Shown piece by piece: positions 1 to 10,469 of a stretch of DNA of 52,608 bases. A program made the translations under genes and the position numbers. The notes under the pieces are model-generated. The model ran no database searches, was not told where the DNA came from, and saw nothing but the letters and a program-made list of their open reading frames with translations. The stretch lies in the NCBI GenBank assembly GCA_017880865.1, contig JADGRL010000016.1:1-52608 (forward strand), in the 5' to 3' direction. Position 1 is the first letter of the stretch. Every line of letters starts with the position of its first letter. This DNA is from Gallionella sp. (lineage in GTDB: Bacteria; Pseudomonadota; Gammaproteobacteria; Burkholderiales; Gallionellaceae).

Positions 1-2
1 GC

Positions 3-1706
3 TACGTCAAGAACGCGTCTGTGACGCTGGATATCAACGATGATCGAATCTGCAGCCCGACAGAGCCGAAGACCGTGACCGATGCATCCGGTAATTTTAT
101 ATTTACTGCTGCGCAAAATTCAGATGGCGGGCAACACATGACCTGTGCAACTGGCGGCATTGATCTGAGCACTGGTTTGCCGCTGGCCGGTCAGTTGTTA
201 GCGCCTCCCGGGGCGACCCAGATTACGCCGCTGACCAGCGTGGTCATGGCGCAAATCAACAGCACGCTTCCGGCTCCGGTTTTGGGTACACCTTCTGCTG
301 CCTCTGCCACGGCGGTCAATTCGGCATCGACAACAATCGCGACCAGCCTCGGTTTGACCACCAATGAGCTGCTCAATACAGATCCGATGACATCGACCAA
401 CCCGGCATTGCTTCAAGCAACCGTCGCCGTACAGGTTCTGACTGAACAGGTTGCGGCTATTGTGGAAACGACGACAGGCGCGCCCAGCTCGCAAGGCAAT
501 TCAATCTATCAGAATGCGATGAATGGGGTAGCGGCAAAATTGGCTGCCCTAACAACACCTGTTAATAGCACTACGTTGTCCAGCATTACCAATTCTGTAG
601 TCAGTGCTACAGTGACCAGCACACAAACCAGCCTAGCTGCTGCCGCTGCGGCTAATACCAGTGATGCGATTCTTGTTGCGGCGTCTGCAAAAGCCGCGAC
701 TCTGGCTCCAGCCAGCATGGCGGCCTTTGTAACAACATCACTCTCGAATCTGGTGAACAGTGTTGCAACATCAACTGTTCTGGCGACGCCGGGTCCGACT
801 AATCCCGCAGCCGTAGCCCAAAGCACTGTTGAAATTGCCAATGCGGCCAATCTGGCATCTTCTGTCCTGACTACCGCTGTTGCCACCGGCGCTTCAGCGA
901 CACTGCTGACCGATCTTGCCACACTTGGCAATACCATAGTGCCCGCTTTGATAGCAACAACCAATTTAGCCACTGCTGGCACGGCGTCAACCACAATTAA
1001 CACTGCTCTTACTACGTTTGCAACAGCAGAGCCAGCAGCCCCAGTTGTTCCGGCAACAACCGCAGCATCAACTTTGGCTGCAACTTTTTTGCAGAACGTA
1101 GTGCCGATCACACCGATCGCGGTAAACGGCACGACCGCAACCAATGCGAATGGCGTGCCGACGGTATCGACAGCGGCGGGAACGGGGATTACTTCTGCAA
1201 CACTGAATCTGGGCTTGGCCGTTCCGACCACCCTCACTCTTCCGGCTTCAGCTGACATTGCTTTCGAGGTTATCGACGGTGCGCGACAATTTACTCTGGT
1301 AATCAAGGGGCTAACTGTTACGCCAAATGGGGCGGGCGCATTTACTTTGACCGTTCCAGCTTCAGGAGCCACGTTGACTGCCTATGGTGTCAAGGCTGCA
1401 GGGAACACGGTCAATGCGACAGTGTCTCAGGCCGTCTTGTCGGCGGCCATAACTTCAACTGTAAGCGCATCGGGAAGTGCCATCACAGTGAACGTCGGAT
1501 CTCTGCTCACTGCACTGGGAACGGCCAACAGCGGATTCAGCACGTTGACATCCCAGAAAGGCACCTATACCGTCACCGCCGCAATCAGCGGTATTCCTCT
1601 GGCAGTCAGTACCACGGTAGCCGCGTCGACCACGACGATTGCGATACCGAATACTACAAATTCTGTTACGGGTTCCAGCCAGTCAGCCTCCGTTACGGTA
1701 AATTGA
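3..1706 (+). CDS. Ala/Thr/Ser-rich surface or secreted protein, 5' end outside window
   Basis: The reading frame is open from the left edge (Y-V-K-N-A-S-V-T-L-D), so the GTG at 21 is probably not the start and the gene begins upstream. About 567 residues are visible. The first 45 residues resemble the end of a beta-sandwich repeat (DASGNFIF). The rest is very rich in Ala, Thr, Ser, Val and Asn, with almost no Cys or aromatic residues and long stretches of A-T-S-N. The composition fits an exported or cell-surface protein with weakly helical repeats. No catalytic motif or C-terminal sorting signal is seen. A rho-independent terminator follows at 1735. Function is not recognised. Confidence 0.75.
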   Translation, partial: YVKNASVTLDINDDRICSPTEPKTVTDASGNFIFTAAQNSDGGQHMTCATGGIDLSTGLPLAGQLLAPPGATQITPLTSVVMAQINSTLPAPVLGTPSAASATAVNSASTTIATSLGLTTNELLNTDPMTSTNPALLQATVAVQVLTEQVAAIVETTTGAPSSQGNSIYQNAMNGVAAKLAALTTPVNSTTLSSITNSVVSATVTSTQTSLAAAAAANTSDAILVAASAKAATLAPASMAAFVTTSLSNLVNSVATSTVLATPGPTNPAAVAQSTVEIANAANLASSVLTTAVATGASATLLTDLATLGNTIVPALIATTNLATAGTASTTINTALTTFATAEPAAPVVPATTAASTLAATFLQNVVPITPIAVNGTTATNANGVPTVSTAAGTGITSATLNLGLAVPTTLTLPASADIAFEVIDGARQFTLVIKGLTVTPNGAGAFTLTVPASGATLTAYGVKAAGNTVNATVSQAVLSAAITSTVSASGSAITVNVGSLLTALGTANSGFSTLTSQKGTYTVTAAISGIPLAVSTTVAASTTTIAIPNTTNSVTGSSQSASVTVN

Positions 1707-1734
1707 TTGCTGGCGGTTAGTTTTTGTCTAAATT

Positions 1735-1765
1735 CGGGAAGCGGTTGAGCCGCTTCCCGTTTTTT
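1735..1765 (+). terminator. Rho-independent terminator after the surface-protein gene
   Basis: A perfect 10-bp stem (CGGGAAGCGG, 1735-1744, with CCGCTTCCCG, 1750-1759) closes a TTGAG loop and is followed by six T residues (1760-1765). It ends only 10 bases before the ATG of the next gene, so it also lies in that gene's leader. Confidence 0.9.
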
Positions 1766-1775
1766 ATGTAAATCC

Positions 1776-2852
1776 ATGCGTAAAAAATACTCTAAAGCAT
1801 TCGCTGTGCTTATGCTTGCGACAGGCCATGTGGACGCTGCGTCGCTCGATGCCCTATTGAGCGCCCATCCCTTCCATCAGGCAGGTGATATGGCCTTCGA
1901 GGCTTCCTATGATGCGATGAATAACACGCTCGATGTGCTCGGGGTGCGTGCGAAGGATACTCAATATGCCGGGACTAATGTGGGTGACTACTCAGGCGCG
2001 CATGTGCGTGCCGGATACGCTCTGACAGATAATCTTTCTCTGGATGGCGGATATTGGAAGCGCAAAATATCCTATCGTTCAGATAATGAGTCTATTGCAA
2101 GTTGGCAGGCGGCCGCCCAATACCGTTTGTATGGTGACGAAAACAGCAATGCACACTACGCAATTCGGCTGGGGGTTTGGGGTAACCAGTCCGGGGTATT
2201 GAGTAAAACCTCTCCGACATTGTTCATGGGCAAGACGCTAAATTCGGTGAACGTAAACAACCCGCAAGATGCCCAAATACAGCTCGATACCATCGGCACA
2301 TGGAAGCTCGCCGAACAAACCGAGCTTTCAGCATTTGCCGGTGCCGGAAGCAGTTGGATTGCGACAGGGGATATGACCGCCAACTATACTAATGGAGCAG
2401 GTTGTAACTATAACCTCACATTTACACCCAATGGCACCAGTGGTGTGCTGACCGTTCCCTGCTCCGCACCAGTCGTGATTACAAACTTCACGACAAACCA
2501 ATCTATCACACAGGAATTCAGTTACCGTTCGAATTACTACCAGTTGGGCGGGAGTCTGCGCTGGCAGAAAAACGACTGGATCTTGCGCGGAGGCTATCAG
2601 TTCCAGCATTTGAATCGGAATAATGTCGATGTGCTGATCGTGAGCAGTGGCGGGGTTGCGTATAAAAACAACCATATCCTCCTGGCGGATGTTTCCTATA
2701 AGTTGATGCCCAAGGTTGCCGTATTTACCCGGGTGCAAGTGATGAGCAATCAATTTGTCGGCGAGATTCCATTTGCTTATAACGCGGTGACCGCGGGCAA
2801 ATTCAACCGGCGTTACGGCTTTGCGAGTTTTGGTGTAAACGTCGATTTTTGA
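1776..2852 (+). CDS. Outer-membrane beta-barrel protein (358 aa)
   Basis: The N-terminus is a signal peptide: basic MRKK, hydrophobic AFAVLMLATG, then a probable cleavage near VDA/AS. The mature part has alternating amphipathic strands rich in Tyr, Gly and Asn (for example YALTDNLSLDGGYWKR and WQKNDWILRGGYQFQ). The protein ends in ...VNVDF, and a terminal Phe is the usual recognition signal for the barrel-assembly machinery. No family was recognised beyond outer-membrane barrel. The start is fixed by the signal peptide, but there is no clear Shine-Dalgarno, and a terminator ends 10 bases upstream. Expression must therefore come from read-through or from a start site within or just after that hairpin. 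Confidence 0.75.
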   Translation: MRKKYSKAFAVLMLATGHVDAASLDALLSAHPFHQAGDMAFEASYDAMNNTLDVLGVRAKDTQYAGTNVGDYSGAHVRAGYALTDNLSLDGGYWKRKISYRSDNESIASWQAAAQYRLYGDENSNAHYAIRLGVWGNQSGVLSKTSPTLFMGKTLNSVNVNNPQDAQIQLDTIGTWKLAEQTELSAFAGAGSSWIATGDMTANYTNGAGCNYNLTFTPNGTSGVLTVPCSAPVVITNFTTNQSITQEFSYRSNYYQLGGSLRWQKNDWILRGGYQFQHLNRNNVDVLIVSSGGVAYKNNHILLADVSYKLMPKVAVFTRVQVMSNQFVGEIPFAYNAVTAGKFNRRYGFASFGVNVDF

Positions 2853-2983
2853 TTGCACCGCGACTATAGGCGGATATTCAATCGGCCTTTTTACTATTCA
2901 GTTTCTTCAGGATGGAAGCACTCCGGGCCGATGGCTCACATCGGCTACAATCTCGACTTCGTAAATTTTCCCCAGTTGTATTC

Positions 2984-4123
2984 ATGCGCACCGAAGAATT
3001 CGATTTTGTTTTACCCGAGCGCCTGATTGCCCAGCATCCGCCTGAACAGCGCGGCACCAGCCGTTTGTTATATGCACATGACGGTGAATTGGAAGATTGT
3101 CGCTTTGCCGATTTATTGAAAATGGTCAGGCCAGACGACGTGTTGGTGCTGAACGATACGCGCGTCATCAAGGCGCGTTTGTTCGGCGAAAAACAGAGCG
3201 GAGGCAAAATCGAGGTGCTGGTCGAGCGTGTGCTCAATGCGCACGAGGTGTTGGCGCAAGTGCGCGCCAGCAAATCGCCCAGAGCCGGTTCCATGTTGTA
3301 TTTGGCTGCTGCGCCAAGACCGTCCGAAGGACGAGTGTCTGGCGGCGTACCCCTTGCGGGTGATGCTGCTGTTTCGGTCGAGGTAATAGGACGCGAGGGC
3401 GAGTTTTATCGTTTGCGTTTCACCTCCAATGATGATGTACTGGACTTGCTGGAGCGCTATGGCCGGTTGCCCCTGCCGCCCTACATCACACACGCGGCTG
3501 ATGGTGACGATGAACAGCGCTATCAGACCGTGTTCGCGCGCCAGTCGGGCGCAGTGGCCGCGCCCACGGCGGGGCTGCATTTCGACGAGGCGATGCTGCA
3601 AGACTTGCGCGACAAGGGGGTGCGGCTCGCCTATGTGACGCTGCATGTCGGTGCGGGCACCTTCCAGCCGGTGCGCGTCGAACACATCCATGAACATATG
3701 ATGCACAGCGAACGTTATGAAATTTCGCAAGCGACCGTGGATGCCATCGCCAAAACGCGCGATTCAGGTGGACGCGTGATCGCGGTGGGAACGACCAGTT
3801 TGCGCGCGCTGGAGAGCGCAGCTGTGCGAGAGGGTGACGCTGCAAGCGTCGGGCACCCTTCGGCCTCCCCCTTGCGGGGAGTTGGTGGTACGTTACAAGC
3901 CGGAAGCGGCGAGACAAGAATTTTCATTACGCCGGGCTATCAATTCCGCGTGGTGGACGTGCTGCTGACCAATTTTCATTTGCCCAAGTCCACGCTGCTG
4001 ATGCTGGTGTGCGCGTTTGGTGGCATGGAGCAAATGCTCGCCGCGTACCGCCATGCGGTCGCGCATGAATATCGCTTTTTCAGTTATGGCGATGCGATGC
4101 TGATTGAGCGGCAGCGGGACTGA
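2984..4123 (+). CDS. queA: tRNA preQ1(34) S-adenosylmethionine ribosyltransferase-isomerase QueA
   Basis: QueA moves the ribosyl part of S-adenosylmethionine onto preQ1 at the wobble base of tRNA, giving epoxyqueuosine. Family signatures are clear: [20 protein letters not shown] near the start, [63 protein letters not shown] and [14 protein letters not shown]. The ATG at 2984 (MRTEEFDF) matches the family start; an upstream in-frame start would add 24 unlike residues. The protein has 379 residues, whereas homologues have about 340-356. The excess lies in two Gly/Ser/Pro-rich insertions, near residues 110-128 and 284-306, whose DNA is palindromic and carries the CTTGC-loop repeat seen between genes. 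The catalytic regions are intact, so it is probably functional. Confidence 0.95.
   Translation: MRTEEFDFVLPERLIAQHPPEQRGTSRLLYAHDGELEDCRFADLLKMVRPDDVLVLNDTRVIKARLFGEKQSGGKIEVLVERVLNAHEVLAQVRASKSPRAGSMLYLAAAPRPSEGRVSGGVPLAGDAAVSVEVIGREGEFYRLRFTSNDDVLDLLERYGRLPLPPYITHAADGDDEQRYQTVFARQSGAVAAPTAGLHFDEAMLQDLRDKGVRLAYVTLHVGAGTFQPVRVEHIHEHMMHSERYEISQATVDAIAKTRDSGGRVIAVGTTSLRALESAAVREGDAASVGHPSASPLRGVGGTLQAGSGETRIFITPGYQFRVVDVLLTNFHLPKSTLLMLVCAFGGMEQMLAAYRHAVAHEYRFFSYGDAMLIERQRD
3318..3366 (+). repeat. Palindromic element inserted in frame in queA, copy 1
   Basis: This segment holds two small hairpins: CGTCC-GAA-GGACG (3321-3333) and ACCC-CTTGC-GGGT (3349-3361). It encodes about 16 residues ([14 protein letters not shown]) that are absent from QueA homologues such as the E. 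coli protein. The CTTGC loop on a C/G stem is the same as in the intergenic repeats at 5603 and 29103. Confidence 0.6.
3832..3890 (+). repeat. Palindromic element inserted in frame in queA, copy 2
   Basis: Hairpins GACGC-TGCAA-GCGTC (3836-3850) and CTCCCC-CTTGC-GGGGAG (3865-3881) lie between the codons for ALESAA and [10 protein letters not shown]. In homologues these two conserved blocks are separated by a shorter linker. The encoded stretch ([13 protein letters not shown]) is low complexity and looks like a surface loop. Confidence 0.6.
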
Positions 4124-4166
4124 ATCTGTTAGCATTGTGTATCGTGTTGGCATAGAGGGAGGTTTC

Positions 4167-4583
4167 ATGGCGGATTATATATATTGGTTCATGCTGGCTC
4201 TGGTGCTGGCAGGTTTGGAGATGTCGACCGGCACGTTTTACATGCTGGTGCTGTCCGGTGCGATGGCGCTCGGCGGTGTGGCCGCGCTGGTGGGCTTGGA
4301 GCAGACCATGCAGATGGTGGTGACCGGTGTGGTCGCCGTCATCGGCGCGCTGGTGTTGCGCCGCATCAAAGGCGCGCGTCCTGCATCTGTGGGCAGCAAT
4401 AGCTTCGACATCGGCCAGCCGGTGAAGGTGCTGACTTGGAACGCGGACGGCACTGCGCGGGTGCATTACCGGGGTGCCGAGTGGGATGCAGAGCCTGAAT
4501 CCACCCACACGCCGCGTGAGGGTGTGCTGTACATCAAGGCCATACAGGGCTCGAAATTGATCCTGACGCAACACAAATCATAA
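4167..4583 (+). CDS. NfeD-family membrane protein (138 aa)
   Basis: Two hydrophobic segments at about residues 5-25 and 28-68 are followed by a soluble C-terminal domain (QPVKVLTWNADGTARVHYRGAEWDAE) typical of the OB-fold of NfeD-like proteins. NfeD proteins work with stomatin/SPFH partners in membrane microdomain organisation. The next gene, 10 bases downstream, is such a partner. The ATG at 4167 follows GGGAGG at 4157-4162; an in-frame upstream start would add a non-hydrophobic tail, so 4167 is preferred. It is the short form without the ClpP-like protease domain. Confidence 0.88.
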   Translation: MADYIYWFMLALVLAGLEMSTGTFYMLVLSGAMALGGVAALVGLEQTMQMVVTGVVAVIGALVLRRIKGARPASVGSNSFDIGQPVKVLTWNADGTARVHYRGAEWDAEPESTHTPREGVLYIKAIQGSKLILTQHKS

Positions 4584-4593
4584 AGGAGACATC

Positions 4594-5502
4594 ATGGGAA
4601 TCGCATTATTATTATTGCTCGCAGCCGTCGTTTTCGTCATCAAGGCGCTCAAGGTCGTGCCACAGCAAAACGCCTGGGTGGTCGAGCGGCTGGGTAAATT
4701 TCACGCCGTGCTGTTGCCGGGCTTAAGTATCGTCGTGCCCTTCATCGACCGCGTGGCATACAAGCACATGCTCAAGGAAGTCCCGATGGACGTGCCCAGC
4801 CAGATTTGTATCACCCGTGACAACACCCAGTTGCAGGTGGATGGCATCCTGTATTTTCAGGTCACCGATCCCAAGCTGGCCTCCTACGGCACCAGCGATT
4901 TTCTTTTCGCCATCACCCAGCTCGCCCAGACCACGCTGCGCTCGGTGATCGGCAAGATGGAGCTGGACAAGACTTTTGAGGAGCGCGACGACATCAACCG
5001 CGCCGTGGTGGCCGCGCTGGATGAAGCCGCGTTGAGCTGGGGCGTCAAGGTGCTGCGTTACGAGATAAAGGATCTGACACCGCCGAAAGAAATCCTGCAC
5101 GCGATGCAGGCTCAGATCACCGCCGAGCGCGAGAAGCGCGCGGTGATCGCCACCTCCGAAGGCAAGCAGCAGGAGCAGATCAACCTCGCCAACGGCGCGC
5201 GCCAGGCGGCGATTGCCAAATCCGAAGGCGAGAAACAGGCCTTCATCAACCGCGCCCAGGGCGAGGCCGAAGCGATCAAGACCGTGGCCGACGGCAACGC
5301 GCAGGCGATACGTATCGTGGCCGCAGCCATCGAGGCGCCCGGCGGCATGAACGCCGTCAACCTTAAAGTCGCCGAGAAATATGTCGAGGCGTTCGCGCAT
5401 GTCGCCAAGGAAGGCAACACCCTGATTCTGCCCGGCAACTTGGCCGATATGGGCGGCATGGTGGCGGCGGCGATGAGTATTGTTAAGGCGCAGACTGCGT
5501 GA
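4594..5502 (+). CDS. Stomatin/SPFH (band 7) membrane protein, QmcA-like (302 aa)
   Basis: One N-terminal membrane segment (IALLLLLAAVVFVIKAL, residues 2-18) is followed by the SPFH domain (VVPQQNAWVVERLGKFHAVL through DLTPPKEILHAM). A long Ala/Glu/Gln-rich coiled coil comes next (AEREKRAVIATSEGKQQEQI..., about residues 170-230), then a hydrophobic tail (GNLADMGGMVAAAMSIV). Members oligomerise into large membrane-associated cages and often modulate membrane proteases. AAAGGAG lies 8 bases before the ATG. It forms a two-gene unit with the upstream nfeD-like gene. A 50-base hairpin follows the stop. Confidence 0.93.
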   Translation: MGIALLLLLAAVVFVIKALKVVPQQNAWVVERLGKFHAVLLPGLSIVVPFIDRVAYKHMLKEVPMDVPSQICITRDNTQLQVDGILYFQVTDPKLASYGTSDFLFAITQLAQTTLRSVIGKMELDKTFEERDDINRAVVAALDEAALSWGVKVLRYEIKDLTPPKEILHAMQAQITAEREKRAVIATSEGKQQEQINLANGARQAAIAKSEGEKQAFINRAQGEAEAIKTVADGNAQAIRIVAAAIEAPGGMNAVNLKVAEKYVEAFAHVAKEGNTLILPGNLADMGGMVAAAMSIVKAQTA

Positions 5503-5508
5503 GTTGTT

Positions 5509-5640
5509 GGGGCTGCGACAATTATCACGCATCATATAGAAGCGTGATAATTAGCCCCTTACCCCCGCAGGGGGCGAGAACCTCTTCGAGGCAACCACGG
5601 CGCACCCCTTGCGGGTGAAAGGTGCCTGAAGAACTGAGTC
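5509..5640. repeat. Cluster of palindromes downstream of the stomatin gene
   Basis: A long hairpin at 5509-5558 has outer arms GGGGCT/AGCCCC and a perfect 11-bp inner stem AATTATCACGC/GCGTGATAATT. It is followed by CCCCC-GCA-GGGGG (5562-5574), CCTC-TTC-GAGG near 5581-5591, and CACCC-CTTGC-GGGTG (5603-5617), the last enclosed by GGCGCACC/GGTGCC. There is no T-run, so this looks more like stacked interspersed palindromes than a simple terminator. The remaining 5641-5748 is AT-rich and probably carries the promoter of the next gene, but no confident -35/-10 pair was found. Confidence 0.7.
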
Positions 5641-5748
5641 AGTGCTGCGATGGAATGAGCAAGCTGGAGTGGCTGCTTTTCGGCCAACAAGAGACATTCA
5701 CATTGGTGAGTTATTTAAAATGTTTTCTATAACCTCGTAAGGATTGAT

Positions 5749-6186
5749 ATGCGCTCATTCATTTCATTAATTCTATGTTTTAGTCTTTCAACCTCAGTTT
5801 TTGCGATGGCAGTTGAAAATTGGGATTTCGCAAAGCCTCACAAAGAAAAATGTACTGGCAAAGGCCAGCACGCGGATAACGATTGCTTATCGGAAGCATA
5901 TAAGGAAACCGATTTAAGACTTAATAAGCTTTATAAGAAACTCAATGAGGCTTTGGTAGACTCGAAGCCATTATTAGAATCCCAGCGAGCATGGCTAAAA
6001 TTCAGAGACTCTCAGTGTAAATTTACGGTTGGGGCGGATGATGGTGGGTCTTCTTATATATACTCATTAAATGCGTGTTTGATTGATCTTACTGAGAAGC
6101 GAATTTTGGATATTCAAACAATTAGCCCTTGTAATGGGTGTGTCGAATTTAAAGAAGAGTATTATAAAAATGGGATGTGGCCGTAG
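5749..6186 (+). CDS. Small secreted LprI/DUF1311-like protein (145 aa)
   Basis: A signal peptide (MRSFISLILCFSLSTSVFAMA) precedes a mature domain with the pattern C..C-L-S-E-A-Y-K-E-T-D-L-R-L-N-K-L-Y-K-K-L followed by S-Q-R-A-W-L-K-F-R-D and further Cys residues. This is the layout of the LprI/DUF1311 family, some members of which inhibit lysozyme in the periplasm. TAAGGA lies 7 bases before the ATG. The gene is visibly more AT-rich than its neighbours and sits between a palindrome cluster and acpH, so it may be a later arrival between queA and tgt. Inhibitor activity is not demonstrated by sequence alone. Confidence 0.75.
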   Translation: MRSFISLILCFSLSTSVFAMAVENWDFAKPHKEKCTGKGQHADNDCLSEAYKETDLRLNKLYKKLNEALVDSKPLLESQRAWLKFRDSQCKFTVGADDGGSSYIYSLNACLIDLTEKRILDIQTISPCNGCVEFKEEYYKNGMWP

Positions 6187-6308
6187 CTTCAAGTTAGCTT
6201 AATGACTGTTTTCGGGATGCCGCTATGTCCGGCATGGGTTATTTGCTGACATACGTTCAGCGAATTAATAATGTCCGCTTGGGTCGATAGCTGTCGTTCG
6301 GAGTTGAT

Positions 6309-8052
<1,744 letters not shown>

Positions 8053-8156
8053 GGCGGGTTGATTGACCTTACCTGTTTAGAGACCCCGGGGTTTAGAGAC
8101 ACTGTGCTGTCTCGACCCGCAGAGAGCAGGCCTGAAAGCCGCGCGTCAACCGGCGG

Positions 8157-10205
8157 CTACTTCGGAGGGTGGAGTGGAATCAGCGACTGGGTGATGCGCA
8201 TGTCGCGCTGCTCCAATACCAGCGATAAAAATTCATCGGGTGGCAACGGACGGCTGAACAAGAATCCCTGCGCAAGGTGGCAGCCGAGCTGCTGCAAGAA
8301 CGCGATTTGCGCGTCGGTCTCGACTCCTTTTGCGACGACGGCCAGGTTGAGACTGTTCGCCAGCGCGATGATCGTTGTCACGATCGCGGCATTGTCGGCG
8401 TTGTCGGGCAGGTCACGCACAAATGTTCGATCGATCTTGAGCATGTCGATCGGGTGGTGCCTCAAATACCCGAGACTCGAATAGCCTGCGCCGAAATCAT
8501 CGAGAGAGAACTTGATGCCGATGCGTTTGAGTCCTTCGAAATTGCTCAGAACGGATTCGTTCATGCCTTTGATCATATCCTCGGTGATGTCAAGGTGCAA
8601 CCACCTCGGATCGATTTCGGCCTGCTCAATCACACCGGCGATCATCGTCGCCAGACCCGCGGTTGCGAAATGGCGTGGCGACAAGTTGACCGCCATCGTG
8701 AAATCGCCCGGCCCAATTCCATTCTCTCGCCATGTCTGCAACTGCGCGCAAGCCTCGCTGAGCACCCATTCGCTGAGCGGCACGATCAGGCCGCATTTCT
8801 CGGTCAGCGGGATGAATTGTGCCGGTGAAAGCCAGGCTCCATGTGCATTGGGCCAGCGCAGCAAGGCCTCGGCGCCGACGATCTTTCCCGACTGCAGGTC
8901 GATGATGGGCTGATAATAGAGCACGAATTCATTGTTCTTCAGGGCGCGCCACATTTCATCTTCCAGTTGCACCTGCTGCTGCACCTGCTCATCCATGTGC
9001 TCGACGAACATCTGATGCCGGTTGCGTCCGAGCCGCTTGGCGCTGTGCATCGCGATGTCGGCCTTGCGCATCAGCGTATCCACATCTTTTCCATGCTCAG
9101 GGTAAAGGGCGATACCGATGCTGGCAGTCAGATGAAGCTCGCGTCCCTCTGTCTCGATAGGCAACGCGATGGCCGTGAGTATCTTCTTGGCAATCTGGAA
9201 CAGATTCACGTTGGAATGGATGTCGGGCAAACTCACGACGAATTCATCGCCGCCGAGGCGGGCGACGGTGTCGCCTTCGCGCAGGCAGTTTTGCAGACGT
9301 TGCGCTACGGTTTGCAGCACCTTGTCGCCGATGTGATGCCCCATCGAACTGTTGATGTTCTGGAAATTATCGAGATCGATAAAAGCCACCGCAAGCAGAT
9401 TGTTGTGGCGTTCCGCCGCCGTCAGCGATTGTTTGATCCGGTCCAGCAGCAGTACCCGGTTCGGCAGGTTGGTCAGCGTGTCGTGGGTGGTCACGTGCCG
9501 CAGACTCTGCTCGGTGCGGCTTTGTTGCTCGGACTGCTTTCTGATGGCGCGGTCGGCATGCCTGACGAAGAAGAGCAGGATGACATAGAGCGCGGTCAGC
9601 ACGGAGATCACGCTCAAGGTGACGAGACGCTGTTGCCTTTCGTCACTGGCCAGCAGGTCGGTGATGTCGGTATCAATCGTCATCACGCCCTCAATCGGCG
9701 CGCCCGCGCTGCCGCGCAGCGGGATGGTGCTCGACAGCACATCGCGGTTCACCAGCTCCCCGTTCAAGGCGCTGAATTTTTCATGGTGAGCGATTTCGCT
9801 CAGCGCCACTCCCAGTCTTGCCGAGACAAAGCCTGCATCGCCGCTATGGCTCGCCCCAATCTGTGTGGCATCCGTTGAGAACAACGTTCGCCCATCGAGC
9901 AGGTAAATATTCACTCTGACCGTCTGGGTATTGCGCACGGCATCGCGCACACTCAGGCTCAGCTTGGCGAGGTCGGGATCGAGCCTCAGGGCATCGGCAT
10001 CCAGCAGTTTCGCCGCATTGGCGAAGCCGCGAAACTGCGGCCAAACGCTGCCTGAAAAAGCCTGTGCGAGTGTGACGTTCCGCCCTTCGCCAAATTCGAG
10101 CAGATGGTTTTTTTCAAATAAATGATGGAGCGTGCCGAGCACGATTGCCGCCAGCACCATTGAGATCAGGCTCGCGATGGAAAAATAGCGCAGTAGTCGA
10201 AACAT
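8157..10205 (-). CDS. Membrane GGDEF-EAL protein with substituted EAL catalytic Glu (682 aa)
   Basis: Layout: membrane segment 8-27, periplasmic sensor region about 28-193, second membrane segment about 194-215, GGDEF domain about 235-400, EAL domain about 415-670. The GGDEF motif (318-322) is intact, with an RxxD inhibitory site (309-312), although the usual FK...IND is FQ...INS. In the EAL domain, E446 (EAL), N507, E542, D569-D570, K590 and Q646 are present. The Glu 36 residues after K590 (E352 of RocR) is Lys626, reading AKGVET instead of AEGVET (codon AAA at 8328-8330). Known EAL enzymes need this Glu, so phosphodiesterase activity is doubtful. It may act as a cyclase or a c-di-GMP-binding effector. 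Confidence 0.93.
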   Translation of the reverse strand: MFRLLRYFSIASLISMVLAAIVLGTLHHLFEKNHLLEFGEGRNVTLAQAFSGSVWPQFRGFANAAKLLDADALRLDPDLAKLSLSVRDAVRNTQTVRVNIYLLDGRTLFSTDATQIGASHSGDAGFVSARLGVALSEIAHHEKFSALNGELVNRDVLSSTIPLRGSAGAPIEGVMTIDTDITDLLASDERQQRLVTLSVISVLTALYVILLFFVRHADRAIRKQSEQQSRTEQSLRHVTTHDTLTNLPNRVLLLDRIKQSLTAAERHNNLLAVAFIDLDNFQNINSSMGHHIGDKVLQTVAQRLQNCLREGDTVARLGGDEFVVSLPDIHSNVNLFQIAKKILTAIALPIETEGRELHLTASIGIALYPEHGKDVDTLMRKADIAMHSAKRLGRNRHQMFVEHMDEQVQQQVQLEDEMWRALKNNEFVLYYQPIIDLQSGKIVGAEALLRWPNAHGAWLSPAQFIPLTEKCGLIVPLSEWVLSEACAQLQTWRENGIGPGDFTMAVNLSPRHFATAGLATMIAGVIEQAEIDPRWLHLDITEDMIKGMNESVLSNFEGLKRIGIKFSLDDFGAGYSSLGYLRHHPIDMLKIDRTFVRDLPDNADNAAIVTTIIALANSLNLAVVAKGVETDAQIAFLQQLGCHLAQGFLFSRPLPPDEFLSLVLEQRDMRITQSLIPLHPPK

Positions 10206-10469
10206 GAGTTTCCCTTGTGGTGCGGCGTCTTAGGCGTCCCGCTTCTTGCTTGCAGCTATTATTTTTAGAAAGTGGTTTGTGTCTTGTGTGCCGGATGCCA
10301 GGATGAAGATATAAAGCGGCTCCCCTCGCCTCATTGATCGCTTGACACGAGCACGCGCCTCTTGATGGGCGATTCTGCTCGGAATCATAGGGGAATGTTC
10401 CGGATGCTGTCAACACAAAGGATGCCCGAGGTTCGGCCTTTGGAAGGCCCGTGGCATCCTGCGAAACAA

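Noticed and set aside
2853..2983. Possible preQ1 riboswitch before queA
   Set aside because: Only a simple 7-bp hairpin (2927-2945) is seen. The compact preQ1 aptamer features are absent.
8078..8101. GTTTAGAGAC repeated twice around CCCCGGGG between tgt and the GGDEF-EAL gene
   Set aside because: Too short and isolated to assign as an element. No matching copies noticed elsewhere in the window.
8841..9878. 345-codon open frame opposite the GGDEF-EAL gene
   Set aside because: It mirrors a well-supported coding sequence and has no ribosome-binding site or recognisable motif.
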